From Lysobacterales bacterium (lineage in GTDB: Bacteria; Pseudomonadota; Gammaproteobacteria; Xanthomonadales; Xanthomonadaceae), in the NCBI GenBank assembly GCA_015655355.1, contig JAATFG010000111.1, positions 1 through 64,000 on the forward strand: DNA of 64,000 nucleotides, written 5' to 3'. The notes below the pieces were generated by a model. The model saw only the letters and a list, made by a program, of their open reading frames with translations. It did no database searches and was not told the DNA's origin. This document shows, piece by piece, positions 1 through 10,041 of the stretch (position 1 is the stretch's first letter; each line of letters opens with the position of its first letter). The translations under genes were made by a program, and so were the position numbers.

Positions 1-1183
1 ACGCATATGCGGCAGCGACATCCGTCCACTCGAATTTCCCTACAACCGCCGCAAGCAAGCTCGACGCGCGGATACTTGCACCCTCCACATTGGTCAAGGT
101 ATCTACGACTCGTTTCGTCAATGCCTGCACGTTACACGGATCGACACTGAAATCGGCAACCGCATCACCCAACACGTCTGTTACCGCCGGAACGTCACCG
201 ACGACGATCGGGCAGCCGCAACCAATCGCTTCGACCAGCACGAGCCCAAGCCCCTCTTCATCGCCGGAGGCGGCGCGAACGAACGGCGCGACGAACACGG
301 CAGCGCGACGATAAAGTGCCGGCAATTCGGCCTGCGGCCGCGCGCCAAGGAATCGCACTTTTTGGCTCAATCCAAGGCCTCCGATGATAGCGCGCAAGCG
401 CGGCTCGTCCGGGCCGAAGCCGGCAACCGTCAGGAATGCGCTTGGCCACTGGCGCAGGATTTCCGGCAATGCACGCAGCAAATACTCGACACCCTTCTTT
501 TCGACGAGTCGACCAACGAACAGGATTTCGTCGCGCGAACGCACGACCGAGGCATCCGGGAAGAAGCGCCCGGCGAGGTCAACGCCCATCGGCAACACGG
601 AAACTTTCGAGATATCCGCTCCGATTTGTTCGAGTTTGTCGCGCATTGCGCTGCTGACCACCGTCGCCGCTGCCGACTTGCGCACGACGAAGCGCTTCAG
701 CGCATCCAGCAATCTGCCCTTCAGCGCATACAAGTCTGCGCCGTGCGACGTGACCACGAACGGCACGCCGAGTAACGATGCAACCAAGCCCTGTGGCAAC
801 AGCCAGTGCGCATGCACGACATCAACCTTGTTCGCCCGTACCAAACGCCACGCATGCCAGGCTTGCATCAAGACGAACCCCGGCACCAACAGCAATTTCC
901 ATTTCGCACGCTTGAGATTGGCGACGATGCCACCATCGTTGACCAGCGTCTCGAATTTCTCTCGCGCATAGCGATAGCGAATGACATTGACGCTATCCAT
1001 GATTTCGTTTCCTGCCGCGCCTGGCGCATGCGGGCACAGCACGCTCACATCGAAATCGTCGATCAGGCGTTTCGCCAGCTCGTGCACGAAGCCCGGCTCC
1101 GGATCGTCACGCCAGCGCGGGTAAGTGGAAGCCAGCACCAGCAGTCGTGGCTTGTGCGGTGCGGGTCCGATGCTGCAGCTCAT
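1..1183 (-). CDS. Glycosyltransferase family 4-like protein (partial, runs off the left edge)
   Basis: Minus-strand reading frame from ATG at 1183 (overlaps the stop of the next gene as ATGA): MSCSIGPAPHKPRLLVLASTYPRWRDDPEPGFVHELAKRLIDDFDVSVLCPHAPGAAGNEIMDS...; N-terminus typical of GT4 enzymes. No ORF is listed because the frame is open at the window edge. Confidence 0.75.
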   Translation of the reverse strand, partial: MSCSIGPAPHKPRLLVLASTYPRWRDDPEPGFVHELAKRLIDDFDVSVLCPHAPGAAGNEIMDSVNVIRYRYAREKFETLVNDGGIVANLKRAKWKLLLVPGFVLMQAWHAWRLVRANKVDVVHAHWLLPQGLVASLLGVPFVVTSHGADLYALKGRLLDALKRFVVRKSAAATVVSSAMRDKLEQIGADISKVSVLPMGVDLAGRFFPDASVVRSRDEILFVGRLVEKKGVEYLLRALPEILRQWPSAFLTVAGFGPDEPRLRAIIGGLGLSQKVRFLGARPQAELPALYRRAAVFVAPFVRAASGDEEGLGLVLVEAIGCGCPIVVGDVPAVTDVLGDAVADFSVDPCNVQALTKRVVDTLTNVEGASIRASSLLAAVVGKFEWTDVAAAYA

Positions 1184-3168
1184 CGATTCGCTCCCACCGT
1201 CGCATTGACGGCGGGAGAATACGGTACGCCGATGCGCTGTGCCAGTGGAGCCGTCAATGTTTCGACGAAATCGGCATTGAGATGTTGCTGATCGCGATAG
1301 ACCAGTCGCCCATTGATCGCGGCATGGCACAAGCCTAGCGGGCATACCTCGTCGTCCATGTCGACGAGGCGCACGTTCCCGAACGGCTTGGCCGCTTGCG
1401 TGATCCAGTCATTGACCTGGTCGGATTCGTGCATGTCCGGCCTTGCGACACAACGTTTCTCGGCATCAACCAGCGCCGCATACAGTGCACTCCGCACTTC
1501 CAGACATTGCGCGCCGTCCAATTCGAGGTGCGGCGTCGAACGCAGCACGACAAGCCGCCCGGCATGCGGCGCAAGTCTCGCCAGCAAATCGTGCGTTCCA
1601 CCGATCCATTCGTCCTTGGTGTAAGCGGCCGTGTGCGTCGAGCCAAGAATCAGAAAATCCGGCTGCATCCGTGCCATCCAATCTTCGGCACGTTGCCGCC
1701 AAGATGCGCACTCGGTGTATTCGCGACCGATTCGCGCGTAGTAGATCGGCCGGTCAACCATCGGGCACGAGGACTTGGTCAGTACCAGCAAGCGCCAGTC
1801 CGGCCCGGCAAAAATCCGCGCAAGGGCGGGAAACCATTGCAAGCCGATGCTGTCGCCCATTGCCACCGCAGTATGCTTCGCATCCGGGCTGCCGAAACTG
1901 CAAACCTTCAATTCGGCACTGGCATACCAGTCATCACATCCCATCGCGTAGATGGCCGGCAATGTCGCTCGATGGCCCGCCGCAGCCGCCTGTTTTTCCA
2001 CGAGCTGATGCCGGCGCGATGCTGCATTGCCCCAGGCCAGACACAACGATGCCGCCATGGCAGCCAATGCAAGCGAAACAAAAATTGTCCAGCCCGGTTT
2101 GACAACGAGCCATGATGCCCTTCGAAGCGGCTTCTCGACGCAAAGATACGACACCAACGCCAACATCAGCGATGCCGCGACCAGCAATAACCGGCATTTC
2201 AGGTCGTATGTAGGCGACAACATCGCGCCAAGTATCAATACCGGCCAATGCCACAGATACCACGAATACGAAACATGGCCCAGCCACTGCATCGGCGACA
2301 ATGACAGGATGCGCGTCACCGGATTGGCCGCATCCGCACTGCCCGCGAAAATAAGCAGCGCCGTTCCGAGCGACGGCAGCAATGCCCATGCGCCCGGATA
2401 AGGCGTCCTGCCGTCGAGCAGCCACAGTGCCCCGGCAATCAATCCAATGCCTCCGATCACCGCGATGAGCGATGCGGATTTTCCGTTTGGCATCGATTCG
2501 TCGCGCTGCCGCAGCCACAGGAAAACCAGCGCGCCGAGCGCGAATTGCCATGCGCGCATCGGCATCAGGTAGAACGCATGGATCGCGGAGTAGCGTGTCG
2601 TCCACAACTCCAGCAACAGACTGGCAAACAACAATGCGAACATCGCCCACGACAAGCATCGCGCAATTCTTTCCTTCGATCCCGCAACCGCTGCGACCAA
2701 GGCAATCAGTGCGGGCCAGACCAGATAGAACTGCTCCTCGACGCCCAACGACCATGTATGCAGATACAGATTGGTTTCCGTGCCCGGATCGAAATAACCC
2801 GCGTGTGCGAACGCGAAGTGCATGTTGCTTACCCATGCCGCCGCCGTCATGCCGGCCATCGCCTGCTCCGGCTGGCCACTGGGTGGCAGCAACTGCCAGC
2901 CAAACCATGCACTGACCAACAGCATCAGCAGCAAGGCCGGCAACAAACGGCGGAACCGCCGCGCATAAAAACCCGCGAAATCCAACCTGCCTGTCGTCAA
3001 CCGTTCCTGCACCAGCAAACCGGAGATCAGGAATCCGGACAACACGAAAAAAATATCGACCCCAATGAACCCGCCGGAGAATCCCGGAATCTTCGCGTGC
3101 GCCCCGACCACGAGCAGGATCGCCAGCGCACGCAGACCTTCGATATCGGCGCGGTATTTCACACTCAA
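1180..3168 (-). CDS. Acyltransferase family 3 (OafA/YrhL type) with C-terminal SGNH-like domain
   Basis: Translation LSVKYRADIEGLRALAILLVVGAHAKIPGFSGGFIGVDIFFVLSGFLISGLL... with C-terminal AVAMGDSIGLQWFPALARIF (SGNH block). True start is probably TTG 3168 or GTG 3162; the listed 1611-aa ORF extends spuriously upstream. Confidence 0.9.
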   Translation of the reverse strand: MSVKYRADIEGLRALAILLVVGAHAKIPGFSGGFIGVDIFFVLSGFLISGLLVQERLTTGRLDFAGFYARRFRRLLPALLLMLLVSAWFGWQLLPPSGQPEQAMAGMTAAAWVSNMHFAFAHAGYFDPGTETNLYLHTWSLGVEEQFYLVWPALIALVAAVAGSKERIARCLSWAMFALLFASLLLELWTTRYSAIHAFYLMPMRAWQFALGALVFLWLRQRDESMPNGKSASLIAVIGGIGLIAGALWLLDGRTPYPGAWALLPSLGTALLIFAGSADAANPVTRILSLSPMQWLGHVSYSWYLWHWPVLILGAMLSPTYDLKCRLLLVAASLMLALVSYLCVEKPLRRASWLVVKPGWTIFVSLALAAMAASLCLAWGNAASRRHQLVEKQAAAAGHRATLPAIYAMGCDDWYASAELKVCSFGSPDAKHTAVAMGDSIGLQWFPALARIFAGPDWRLLVLTKSSCPMVDRPIYYARIGREYTECASWRQRAEDWMARMQPDFLILGSTHTAAYTKDEWIGGTHDLLARLAPHAGRLVVLRSTPHLELDGAQCLEVRSALYAALVDAEKRCVARPDMHESDQVNDWITQAAKPFGNVRLVDMDDEVCPLGLCHAAINGRLVYRDQQHLNADFVETLTAPLAQRIGVPYSPAVNATVGANR

Positions 3169-4016
3169 GCGTCTTTCTTGTACGTCAACGCCGTGATCTG
3201 CTCGGACACCAACCCGATCAGGAACACGATCACCGATGCACTGAACAACAGCGCACTCATGTTGGTGAAGCGATGCTGGGTGGCGAAGGTCCAAACGTAA
3301 TAGCCGAGACCAAATACGAAAAACGCAATCGCCGTCGGCGCGAACAGCTTCAGCGGCGAAAACAGCGTGGCGATCTTGAAGATGATCAGCAGGAAGCGGA
3401 TGCCGTCGCGGATCGGCTTGATGTGGCTCTTGCCGACGCGCTTGGCCACCGGGATCGGCACGTAGGCCACCGCATACGCACTGCGGAAGAAGGCCATCGT
3501 GCTGGTGGTCGGATAGGAAAAACCGTTCGGCAGCAGGTGCAGGAATTCGCGGAATTTGTCCGCGCGCACGACGCGGAAGCCGCTGGTCAGGTCCATCACC
3601 TTGTGCCCGGTCATGCGCGAGGCCAGCCAGTTGTAGAAGGCGTTGGCCGCGCCGCGGTGGGCGCTGGCCTGGCCGCTCCAGTCGCGCGCGCCGACGACCA
3701 TGTCGTAGCCTTCGTTCAAGGTGTCGACGAGCTTCGGGATGCAGGCCGGGTCGTGCTGGCCGTCGGCGTCCATGAACACGATGACCGCGCCCGTGGCCGC
3801 GCGTGCACCGCGCTTGATCGCCGCGCCGTTGCCCATCGAATACGGCGAGGACAAGGCCTTGGCGCCCAGTTCGACGGCGACCTGCGCGGTGGCATCGGTC
3901 GAACCGTCGTCGATGACGATGAGCTCGGCCTGCGGCAGCAAGGCGCGCAGCGCCGGCAGGGTGCGGCGCAGGCCCTCGGCCTCGTTCTTGGCCGGCAAAA
4001 CCACGCTGATGTCCAA
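3165..4016 (-). CDS. GT2 glycosyltransferase (DPM1/GtrB-like, C-terminal TM segments)
   Basis: LDISVVLPAKNEAEGLRRTLPALRALLPQAELIVIDDGSTDATAQ...VIVFMDADGQHDP; hydrophobic C-terminus. Start taken as TTG 4016. Confidence 0.85.
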   Translation of the reverse strand: MDISVVLPAKNEAEGLRRTLPALRALLPQAELIVIDDGSTDATAQVAVELGAKALSSPYSMGNGAAIKRGARAATGAVIVFMDADGQHDPACIPKLVDTLNEGYDMVVGARDWSGQASAHRGAANAFYNWLASRMTGHKVMDLTSGFRVVRADKFREFLHLLPNGFSYPTTSTMAFFRSAYAVAYVPIPVAKRVGKSHIKPIRDGIRFLLIIFKIATLFSPLKLFAPTAIAFFVFGLGYYVWTFATQHRFTNMSALLFSASVIVFLIGLVSEQITALTYKKDA

Positions 4017-4185
4017 GGATTTCCCCGTGCGGCTGTCGTGAGCCGCGCATATTAGCAGCCGCGCCGGCGCCAATTCGGGTGCGAACTGCGGCACAGTCGA
4101 CGAAATCGGCCACGCCAGGGGCGCGTCCAAGCTGGTATCTTCTCCCTTCGTTATCAAGGCCCTGCGTGTTCCCGGAATCGCTCCC

Positions 4186-5937
4186 ATGAACGCCGTTCCC
4201 ACCCCGTCCCCCTCCACCGGTCCCAACCTGATCGGCATCACCGGCATCGCTCGCCGCCTGGTCGCCGATGGCGCCCTGGCCGAGCAGGCCGCGCGCAAGG
4301 CCATGGCCGACGCGACCGCGGCGAAGATGCCGCTGGCGCAGTGGCTGGGCGAGAAGCGGCTGGTCACGCCGGCGCTGATGGCGGCGGCGAACTCGGCCGA
4401 GTTCGGCATCCCGCTGATCGACGCCAGCGTGTTCGACGCGAACTACAACGCGATGAAGCTGGTGCCGTCGGACCTGCTGGAAAAGCATTCGGTGCTGCCG
4501 CTGTTCAAGCGCGGCAACCGCCTGTTCGTCGGCATTTCCGACCCGACCCATACCCGCGCGCTCGACGACCTGCGCTTCGCCACCAACATGATGGTGGAGC
4601 CGATCCTGGTCGCCGATGACCAGATCAAGCGCACCCTGGAACTGTGGAGCAGCACCAGCGCCGCGCTCAACGTCGGCAGCGACGACGAAGACCTGGACGG
4701 CGTCGACGTCGGCAGCACCGAGGCCGATGCCGACGACGAAGGCATCACCGGCGAAGAAGGCCCGGTCGTCAAGTTCGTCAACAAGATCCTGGTCGGCGCC
4801 GACCAGCGCAAGGCCTCCGACATCCACTTCGAGCCGTACGAAGGCGAATACCGGGTGCGCTACCGCATGGACGGCATGCTCAAGGTGGTCGCCACCGCGC
4901 CGGTGAAGATGGCCGGGCGCATCGCCGCGCGCCTGAAGGTGATGGCGCAGTTGGACATCGCCGAGAAGCGCAAGCCGCAGGACGGACGCATCAAGCTCGT
5001 CGTCAGCCGCAACAAGGTGATCGACTTCCGCATCAGCTTCCTGCCCACCCTGGTCGGCGAGAAGATCGTGCTGCGCATCCTCGACGGCAGCGCGGCCAAG
5101 CTCAACATCGACGCGCTGGGCTTCGAGGAAGACCAGAAGGTGCTGTACCTGAAGGCCTTGCAGAACCCGTACGGCATGATCCTGGTGACCGGCCCGACCG
5201 GCTCGGGCAAGACCGTGTCGCTGTACACCGGCCTGAACATCCTCAACACCGAAGACCGCAACATCTCCACCGCCGAGGACCCGGTCGAAATCCGCCTGAG
5301 AGGCATCAACCAGGTGCAGATTTCCAGCCGCGGCGGCATGACCTTCGCCGACGCGCTGCGTTCGTTCCTGCGCCAGGATCCGGACATCATCATGGTCGGC
5401 GAAATCCGCGACTACGAGACCGCGGAAATCGCGATCAAGGCCGCGCAGACCGGGCACATGGTGATCAGCACCCTGCACACCAACGACGCGCCGAAGACCA
5501 TCGCGCGTTTGATGAAGATGGGCGTCAAGCCGTTCGACATCACCAGCTCGGTGATGCTGATCATGGCCCAGCGCCTCGGTCGCCGCCTGTGCAAGTGCAA
5601 GCTGCCGGCCAACCATTCGCGCGACCGCCTGCTCTCGGCCGGCTTCACCCCGGCGCAGATGGACGACATCGCCAGCGGCCGCGCGGTGATCTACGCGCCC
5701 AACCCGGAAGGCTGCGAGGAAAACTGCAACGGCGGCTACAAGGGCCGCGTCGGCATCTACCAGGTGATGCCGATGACCGAGCTGATCCAGGAAATCATCC
5801 TGCAGGAAGGCAACGACCTGCAGATCGAGGAAGCCTGCCAGCACTCGGGCGTGCGCAACCTGCGCCAGTCGGCGCTGCGCCGCGTGCTCGACGGCACCAC
5901 CAGCCTGGAAGAAGCCGACCGCGTGACGATCACCTGA
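4186..5937 (+). CDS. pilB: Type IV pilus assembly ATPase PilB
   Basis: 583 aa; Walker A GPTGSGKTVSLYTGL, Asp box AEDPVE, HTNDA and the GspE/PilB C-terminal Cys-rich region. Confidence 0.96.
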   Translation: MNAVPTPSPSTGPNLIGITGIARRLVADGALAEQAARKAMADATAAKMPLAQWLGEKRLVTPALMAAANSAEFGIPLIDASVFDANYNAMKLVPSDLLEKHSVLPLFKRGNRLFVGISDPTHTRALDDLRFATNMMVEPILVADDQIKRTLELWSSTSAALNVGSDDEDLDGVDVGSTEADADDEGITGEEGPVVKFVNKILVGADQRKASDIHFEPYEGEYRVRYRMDGMLKVVATAPVKMAGRIAARLKVMAQLDIAEKRKPQDGRIKLVVSRNKVIDFRISFLPTLVGEKIVLRILDGSAAKLNIDALGFEEDQKVLYLKALQNPYGMILVTGPTGSGKTVSLYTGLNILNTEDRNISTAEDPVEIRLRGINQVQISSRGGMTFADALRSFLRQDPDIIMVGEIRDYETAEIAIKAAQTGHMVISTLHTNDAPKTIARLMKMGVKPFDITSSVMLIMAQRLGRRLCKCKLPANHSRDRLLSAGFTPAQMDDIASGRAVIYAPNPEGCEENCNGGYKGRVGIYQVMPMTELIQEIILQEGNDLQIEEACQHSGVRNLRQSALRRVLDGTTSLEEADRVTIT

Positions 5938-6138
5938 TCCAGGGTCGCCTGGGCCGGCCGCCGGAACGTGACGTGGTCGGCAAGCCGGCGCCTCCGCCGG
6001 GCGCCACATCGCCAAAGCCTGCTGGTGGTCACATCCCGCAACTTCCCTTGCTGGAATAACCCGTTACCATGCATTGTTGATGGAATCTTGTGGTTGAAAC
6101 CGGTCGCGAACCGACCGGACACCTTCGGGGAAATGCTC

Positions 6139-7392
6139 ATGGTCGCCAGTCGCAGCGCAGTCAAGAAACCGATCCAACGCGATACCAAGCTGTTGGAAAC
6201 CTTCGTCTGGGAAGGCACCGACAAGCGCGGCGTCAAGATGAAGGGCGAGCAGGAAGCGCGCAACGCCAACCTGCTGCGCGCCGACCTGCGCCGCCAGGGC
6301 ATCACCCCGGGCGTGGTCAAGCCCAAGCCGAAGCCGCTGTTCGGCAGCGCCGGCAAGCCGATCAAGCCCAAGGACATCGCCTTCTTCAGCCGGCAGATGG
6401 CGACGATGATGAAGTCCGGCGTGCCGATCGTGCAGTCGCTGGAAATCATCGGCAGCGGCCACAGGAACCCGCGCATGTCCAAGATGGTCAACGGCCTGCG
6501 CGCCGACATCGAGGGCGGTTCCTCGCTGTCCGAGGCGATCGGCAGGGAGCCGGTGCTGTTCGACGACCTGTACCGCAATCTGGTCAAGGCCGGCGAAGGC
6601 GCTGGCGTGCTGGAAACCATCCTCGACACCATCGCCAACTACCAGGAAAACACCGAGGCGCTGAAGGGCAAGATCAAGAAGGCGCTGTTCTATCCGGCAA
6701 TGACCATCGCGGTGGCCTTGATCGTGTCGGCGATCCTGCTGATCTTCGTGGTGCCGCAGTTCGAGGAAACCTTCAAGAGCTTCGGTGCCGACCTGCCGGC
6801 CTTCACCAAGATGATCGTCGCCGCCTCGCGCTTCGCCGTGGCCTACTGGTGGCTGGGCCTGCTGATCATCGCGGGCAGCATCGGCGCCTTCATCTTCGCC
6901 ACCAAGCGCTCGCGCGCGTTCCGCGAGTGGCAGGACCGGATGATCCTCAAGATTCCCGTGGTCGGCGACATCATGAACAACTCGGCCATTGCCCGCTTCG
7001 CCAGCACCACCGCCATCACCTTCAAGGCCGGCGTGCCGCTGGTCGAAGCGCTGGGCACGGTGGCCGGCGCCACCGGCAACATCGTCTACGAAAAAGCCGT
7101 GCTGCGCGTCCGCGACGACATCGCCACCGGCTACGCGATGAACCTGGCGATGAAGCAGACCGGCGTGTTCCCGCACATGGTGATCCAGATGACCGCGATC
7201 GGCGAAGAAGCCGGTGCGCTCGACACGATGTTGAACAAGGTCGCCGAGTACTACTCGCAGGAAGTCAACAACGCGGTCGACGCGCTGGCCAGCCTGATCG
7301 AGCCGATGATCATGGTCGTGCTCGGCGTGCTGGTCGGCGGCATGGTCATCGGCATGTACCTGCCGATCTTCAAGCTCGCTTCGACCGTGTAA
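6139..7392 (+). CDS. pilC: Type IV pilus inner-membrane platform protein PilC
   Basis: MVASRSAVKKPIQRD...FVWEGTDKRGVKMKGEQEARN...FFSRQMATMMKSGVPIVQSLEIIG; GspF/PilC fold; GGGGAA upstream of ATG 6139. Confidence 0.95.
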   Translation: MVASRSAVKKPIQRDTKLLETFVWEGTDKRGVKMKGEQEARNANLLRADLRRQGITPGVVKPKPKPLFGSAGKPIKPKDIAFFSRQMATMMKSGVPIVQSLEIIGSGHRNPRMSKMVNGLRADIEGGSSLSEAIGREPVLFDDLYRNLVKAGEGAGVLETILDTIANYQENTEALKGKIKKALFYPAMTIAVALIVSAILLIFVVPQFEETFKSFGADLPAFTKMIVAASRFAVAYWWLGLLIIAGSIGAFIFATKRSRAFREWQDRMILKIPVVGDIMNNSAIARFASTTAITFKAGVPLVEALGTVAGATGNIVYEKAVLRVRDDIATGYAMNLAMKQTGVFPHMVIQMTAIGEEAGALDTMLNKVAEYYSQEVNNAVDALASLIEPMIMVVLGVLVGGMVIGMYLPIFKLASTV

Positions 7393-7401
7393 GCTTCCGC
7401 G

Positions 7402-8268
7402 ATGGCATATCTGGATCAGAACCCGGCCCTGGGCTACCCCGTCTTCGGCACCCTCGGCCTGCTGGTCGGCAGCTTCCTCAACGTGGTCATCCTGCGCCTG
7501 CCCAAGCGGCTGGAATGGGAATGGAAGCGCGACGCGCGCGAGCTGCTCGAATTGCCCGACGTGTACGAGCCGGCGCCCCCGGGCGTCGTCATCGAGCCTT
7601 CGCATTGCCCGCACTGCAAGCACCCGCTGGCGTGGTACGAGAACATCCCGGTCTTCAGCTGGCTGTTCCTGCGCGGCAAATGCCGCCACTGCAAGACGCC
7701 AATCTCGATCCAGTACCCGGCGGTCGAGTTGCTGACCTGCCTGCTGGTGCTCACTTGCGTGTGGCGCTTCGGCTTCGGCTGGCAAGGTTCCGGCGCGGCA
7801 CTGCTGAGCTGCTTCCTGATCGCGCTGTCCGGCATCGACCTGCGCACCCAGCTGTTGCCCGACCAGCTCACCTTGCCGCTGTTGTGGCTGGGCCTGCTCG
7901 CCAATACCGACCACCTGTTCGTCAGCCCGAAGATCGCGATCTTCGGCGCGGCGCTGGGCTATCTGGTGCTGTGGACGGTGTGGTGGCTGTTCAAGCAGCT
8001 CACCGGCAAGGAGGGCATGGGCCACGGCGACTTCAAGCTGCTCGCCGCGCTCGGCGCCTGGGCCGGCTCGTACATGATCTTCCCGATCATCCTGCTGTCC
8101 TCGCTGGTCGGCGCGATCATCGGCTCGGTCTGGCTGATGATGAAGGGCCGCGACAAGGCCACGCCGATCCCGTTCGGCCCGTACCTGGCCATCGCCGGCT
8201 GGATCATGTTCATGTGGGGCGGCTCGATCATCGGGACCTACATGCGCATCAGCGGACTGAAGCACTGA
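7402..8268 (+). CDS. pilD: Prepilin peptidase PilD
   Basis: 288 aa; paired Cys motifs (CPHCKHPL, CRHCKTPI) and GXGDFKL (GMGHGDFKLLAALGAW). Confidence 0.95.
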   Translation: MAYLDQNPALGYPVFGTLGLLVGSFLNVVILRLPKRLEWEWKRDARELLELPDVYEPAPPGVVIEPSHCPHCKHPLAWYENIPVFSWLFLRGKCRHCKTPISIQYPAVELLTCLLVLTCVWRFGFGWQGSGAALLSCFLIALSGIDLRTQLLPDQLTLPLLWLGLLANTDHLFVSPKIAIFGAALGYLVLWTVWWLFKQLTGKEGMGHGDFKLLAALGAWAGSYMIFPIILLSSLVGAIIGSVWLMMKGRDKATPIPFGPYLAIAGWIMFMWGGSIIGTYMRISGLKH

Positions 8269-8293
8269 CCCATGCCTCGCGCATAATGCGCGC

Positions 8294-8905
8294 ATGAGCA
8301 ACTACCTCGTCGGCCTTACCGGCGGCATCGCCTCGGGCAAATCCGCACTGGAACACGCCTTCGCCGCGCTCGGCGTGTTCGTCGCCGACGCCGACCGCAT
8401 CGCGCGCGCCATCGTCGAACCCGGCCAGCCGGCGCTGGACGAAGTCGTCATGCGTTTCGGCAAGCAGGTGCTGGGCGACGGCGGCACGCTCGACCGCGCC
8501 GCATTGCGCAGGCAGGTGTTCGACGACGCGCTGGCGAAGCAGGACCTCGAAGCGATCCTGCACCCGCGCATCCGCGCCGAACTGCAACGGCAATGCCGCG
8601 ACGCGGCCTCGGCCTATGCGATCGCCTCGATCCCGCTGCTCGCCGAAGGCGGCGCACGCGCGGCCTATCCGTGGCTGGACCGCATCCTCGTCGTCGACGT
8701 GCCGGTCGCCGCGCAGCGCACGCGCCTGATGGCGCGCGACGGGATCGACGCCGCGTTGGCGGAAAAGATGATCGCCGCGCAAGCCACGCGCGCGCAGCGC
8801 GTGGCCATTGCCGACGACGTCGTCGTCAACGATGCGGGACTGGACGAACTGCAACGCGTGGCGACGGAACTGGATTCGCTTTACCGCAAGCTGGCCGGTG
8901 CGTGA
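8294..8905 (+). CDS. coaE: Dephospho-CoA kinase
   Basis: 203 aa; MSNYLVGLTGGIASGKSALEHAFAALGVFVADADRIAR. Confidence 0.95.
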   Translation: MSNYLVGLTGGIASGKSALEHAFAALGVFVADADRIARAIVEPGQPALDEVVMRFGKQVLGDGGTLDRAALRRQVFDDALAKQDLEAILHPRIRAELQRQCRDAASAYAIASIPLLAEGGARAAYPWLDRILVVDVPVAAQRTRLMARDGIDAALAEKMIAAQATRAQRVAIADDVVVNDAGLDELQRVATELDSLYRKLAGA

Positions 8906-8939
8906 CAGGCCGTGTCGGACCGCGGCGGGAATGCCGCTT

Positions 8940-9893
8940 CTACAAACCCCACAAACCACGGATAGCGGCAATGCCCTGCGCCCCCTGCCGGCGCGCCTCG
9001 GGAATGTCCGCCGGTGACAAGCCGCCGAGGGCGTAGATCGGCAAGGACACGTTTTCGCGCAGTGCGGCGAAGCCGTCCCAGCCCAGTGGTGCGACTTCGG
9101 GATGGGTCGCGGTCGCCTTCACCGGGCCGAGCACGGCGAAATCGCAGCCGAGCTTTTCCGCGGCGAGCAAGTCCTCGGCGGTGTGGCAGGACGCCGCGAC
9201 CAGACGTCCTTCCGGCAGCGGGCGTTCCTGCAATCCGGCCAGTTGCGTCGCGCGCAGATGCACGCCGATGCCGAATTCGCGTGCCAGGCCGGCATCGCCA
9301 TTGACCAGCCACTGCACGTTGCCGCTCTGCGCCAATCCAACCGCCCGTTCGACCAGCGCATGCCAACGCGCCGCGTCGATGCCGCGCTGGCGCAACTGGA
9401 TGCGCTCGACGCCGTCGTCGATGGCGGCGCGGAGGCCGCGCAGCCAGGGCTCGTCGTCGTTTTCCGGCGCGGGCGTGACCAGATAACGGGCCGGCGCGAG
9501 CAGCGCACCGACCGCGGGCCGGTCCGCCGGCGGCATCGAATACTTCGCCAGCCTGTCCGCCGTCACCCAGGTCAACGCCTGGCCTTCGCGGCCGCGCGGC
9601 GTGCCCTGCCACGCGAGCACGCGACGCACTTCCAGGCGCAGGCGCTTGTCCGGGTACAACTGCGGCACTTCGATGAAAGGCGCATCGATGCCCTGCACTT
9701 CGATGCCGAGTTCCTCGTTCAATTCGCGCGCCAGCGCCTGCTCGGAAGTCTCGCCCGGCTCGCGCTTGCCACCGGGGAATTCCCACAAGCCGGGCTGGTC
9801 GCTGTCCATCTTGCGCCGCGCAAGCAGCACGCGGCCGCGGGCATCGGTGATGACGCCGGCGACGACGTGGATCGAGCGCAAGGGAGTGTCCAT
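8940..9893 (-). CDS. Nudix (MutT-type) hydrolase fused to a thiamine-phosphate-synthase-like domain
   Basis: MDTPLRSIHVVAGVITDARGRVLLARRKMDSDQPGLWEFPGGKREPGET...ELNEELGIE (Nudix box), then ThiE-like C-terminus (FAVLGPVKATATHPEVAPLGWDGFAALRENVSLPIYALGGLSPADI). Confidence 0.9.
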   Translation of the reverse strand: MDTPLRSIHVVAGVITDARGRVLLARRKMDSDQPGLWEFPGGKREPGETSEQALARELNEELGIEVQGIDAPFIEVPQLYPDKRLRLEVRRVLAWQGTPRGREGQALTWVTADRLAKYSMPPADRPAVGALLAPARYLVTPAPENDDEPWLRGLRAAIDDGVERIQLRQRGIDAARWHALVERAVGLAQSGNVQWLVNGDAGLAREFGIGVHLRATQLAGLQERPLPEGRLVAASCHTAEDLLAAEKLGCDFAVLGPVKATATHPEVAPLGWDGFAALRENVSLPIYALGGLSPADIPEARRQGAQGIAAIRGLWGL

Positions 9894-9930
9894 GGCGAAA
9901 ATGTAACAAAGGGAATGCGGCAAATCTTGC

Positions 9931-10031
9931 CCCCTCCCCCGCTTGCGGAGGAGGGTTGGGGTGGGGGCGAATTACCGCGATGCCTCCATCCGCCCTGCGG
10001 GCACCTTTCCCCGCTTGCGGGGGAAGGATAT
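9931..10031. repeat. Palindromic intergenic repeat pair with CCCGCTTGCGGG core
   Basis: cccctcccccgcttgcggaggagggttgggg and tttccccgcttgcgggggaaggata, between the Nudix gene and the end of secA; the same core recurs inside purL. Confidence 0.7.
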
Positions 10032-10041
10032 CCGTTCTCGA

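Noticed and set aside
1180-6015. 1611-aa minus-strand ORF
   Set aside because: Only the 1180-3168 part is a real gene (acyltransferase); the upstream extension runs through the GT2 gene in another frame and antisense to pilB, a typical spurious extension in GC-rich DNA.
5938-6138. Sigma54 promoter between pilB and pilC
   Set aside because: I looked for GG-N10-GC with TGGCAC/TTGCA character and found no match with correct spacing.
4186-8905. Type II secretion rather than type IV pilus genes
   Set aside because: The pilB-pilC-pilD-coaE order and protein features fit the type IV pilus assembly set; no gsp pseudopilin or secretin genes are present.
8940-9893. Nudix-ThiE fusion as a novel architecture
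   Set aside because: MutT-type Nudix proteins with a thiamine-phosphate-synthase-like C-terminus are a known gammaproteobacterial arrangement.
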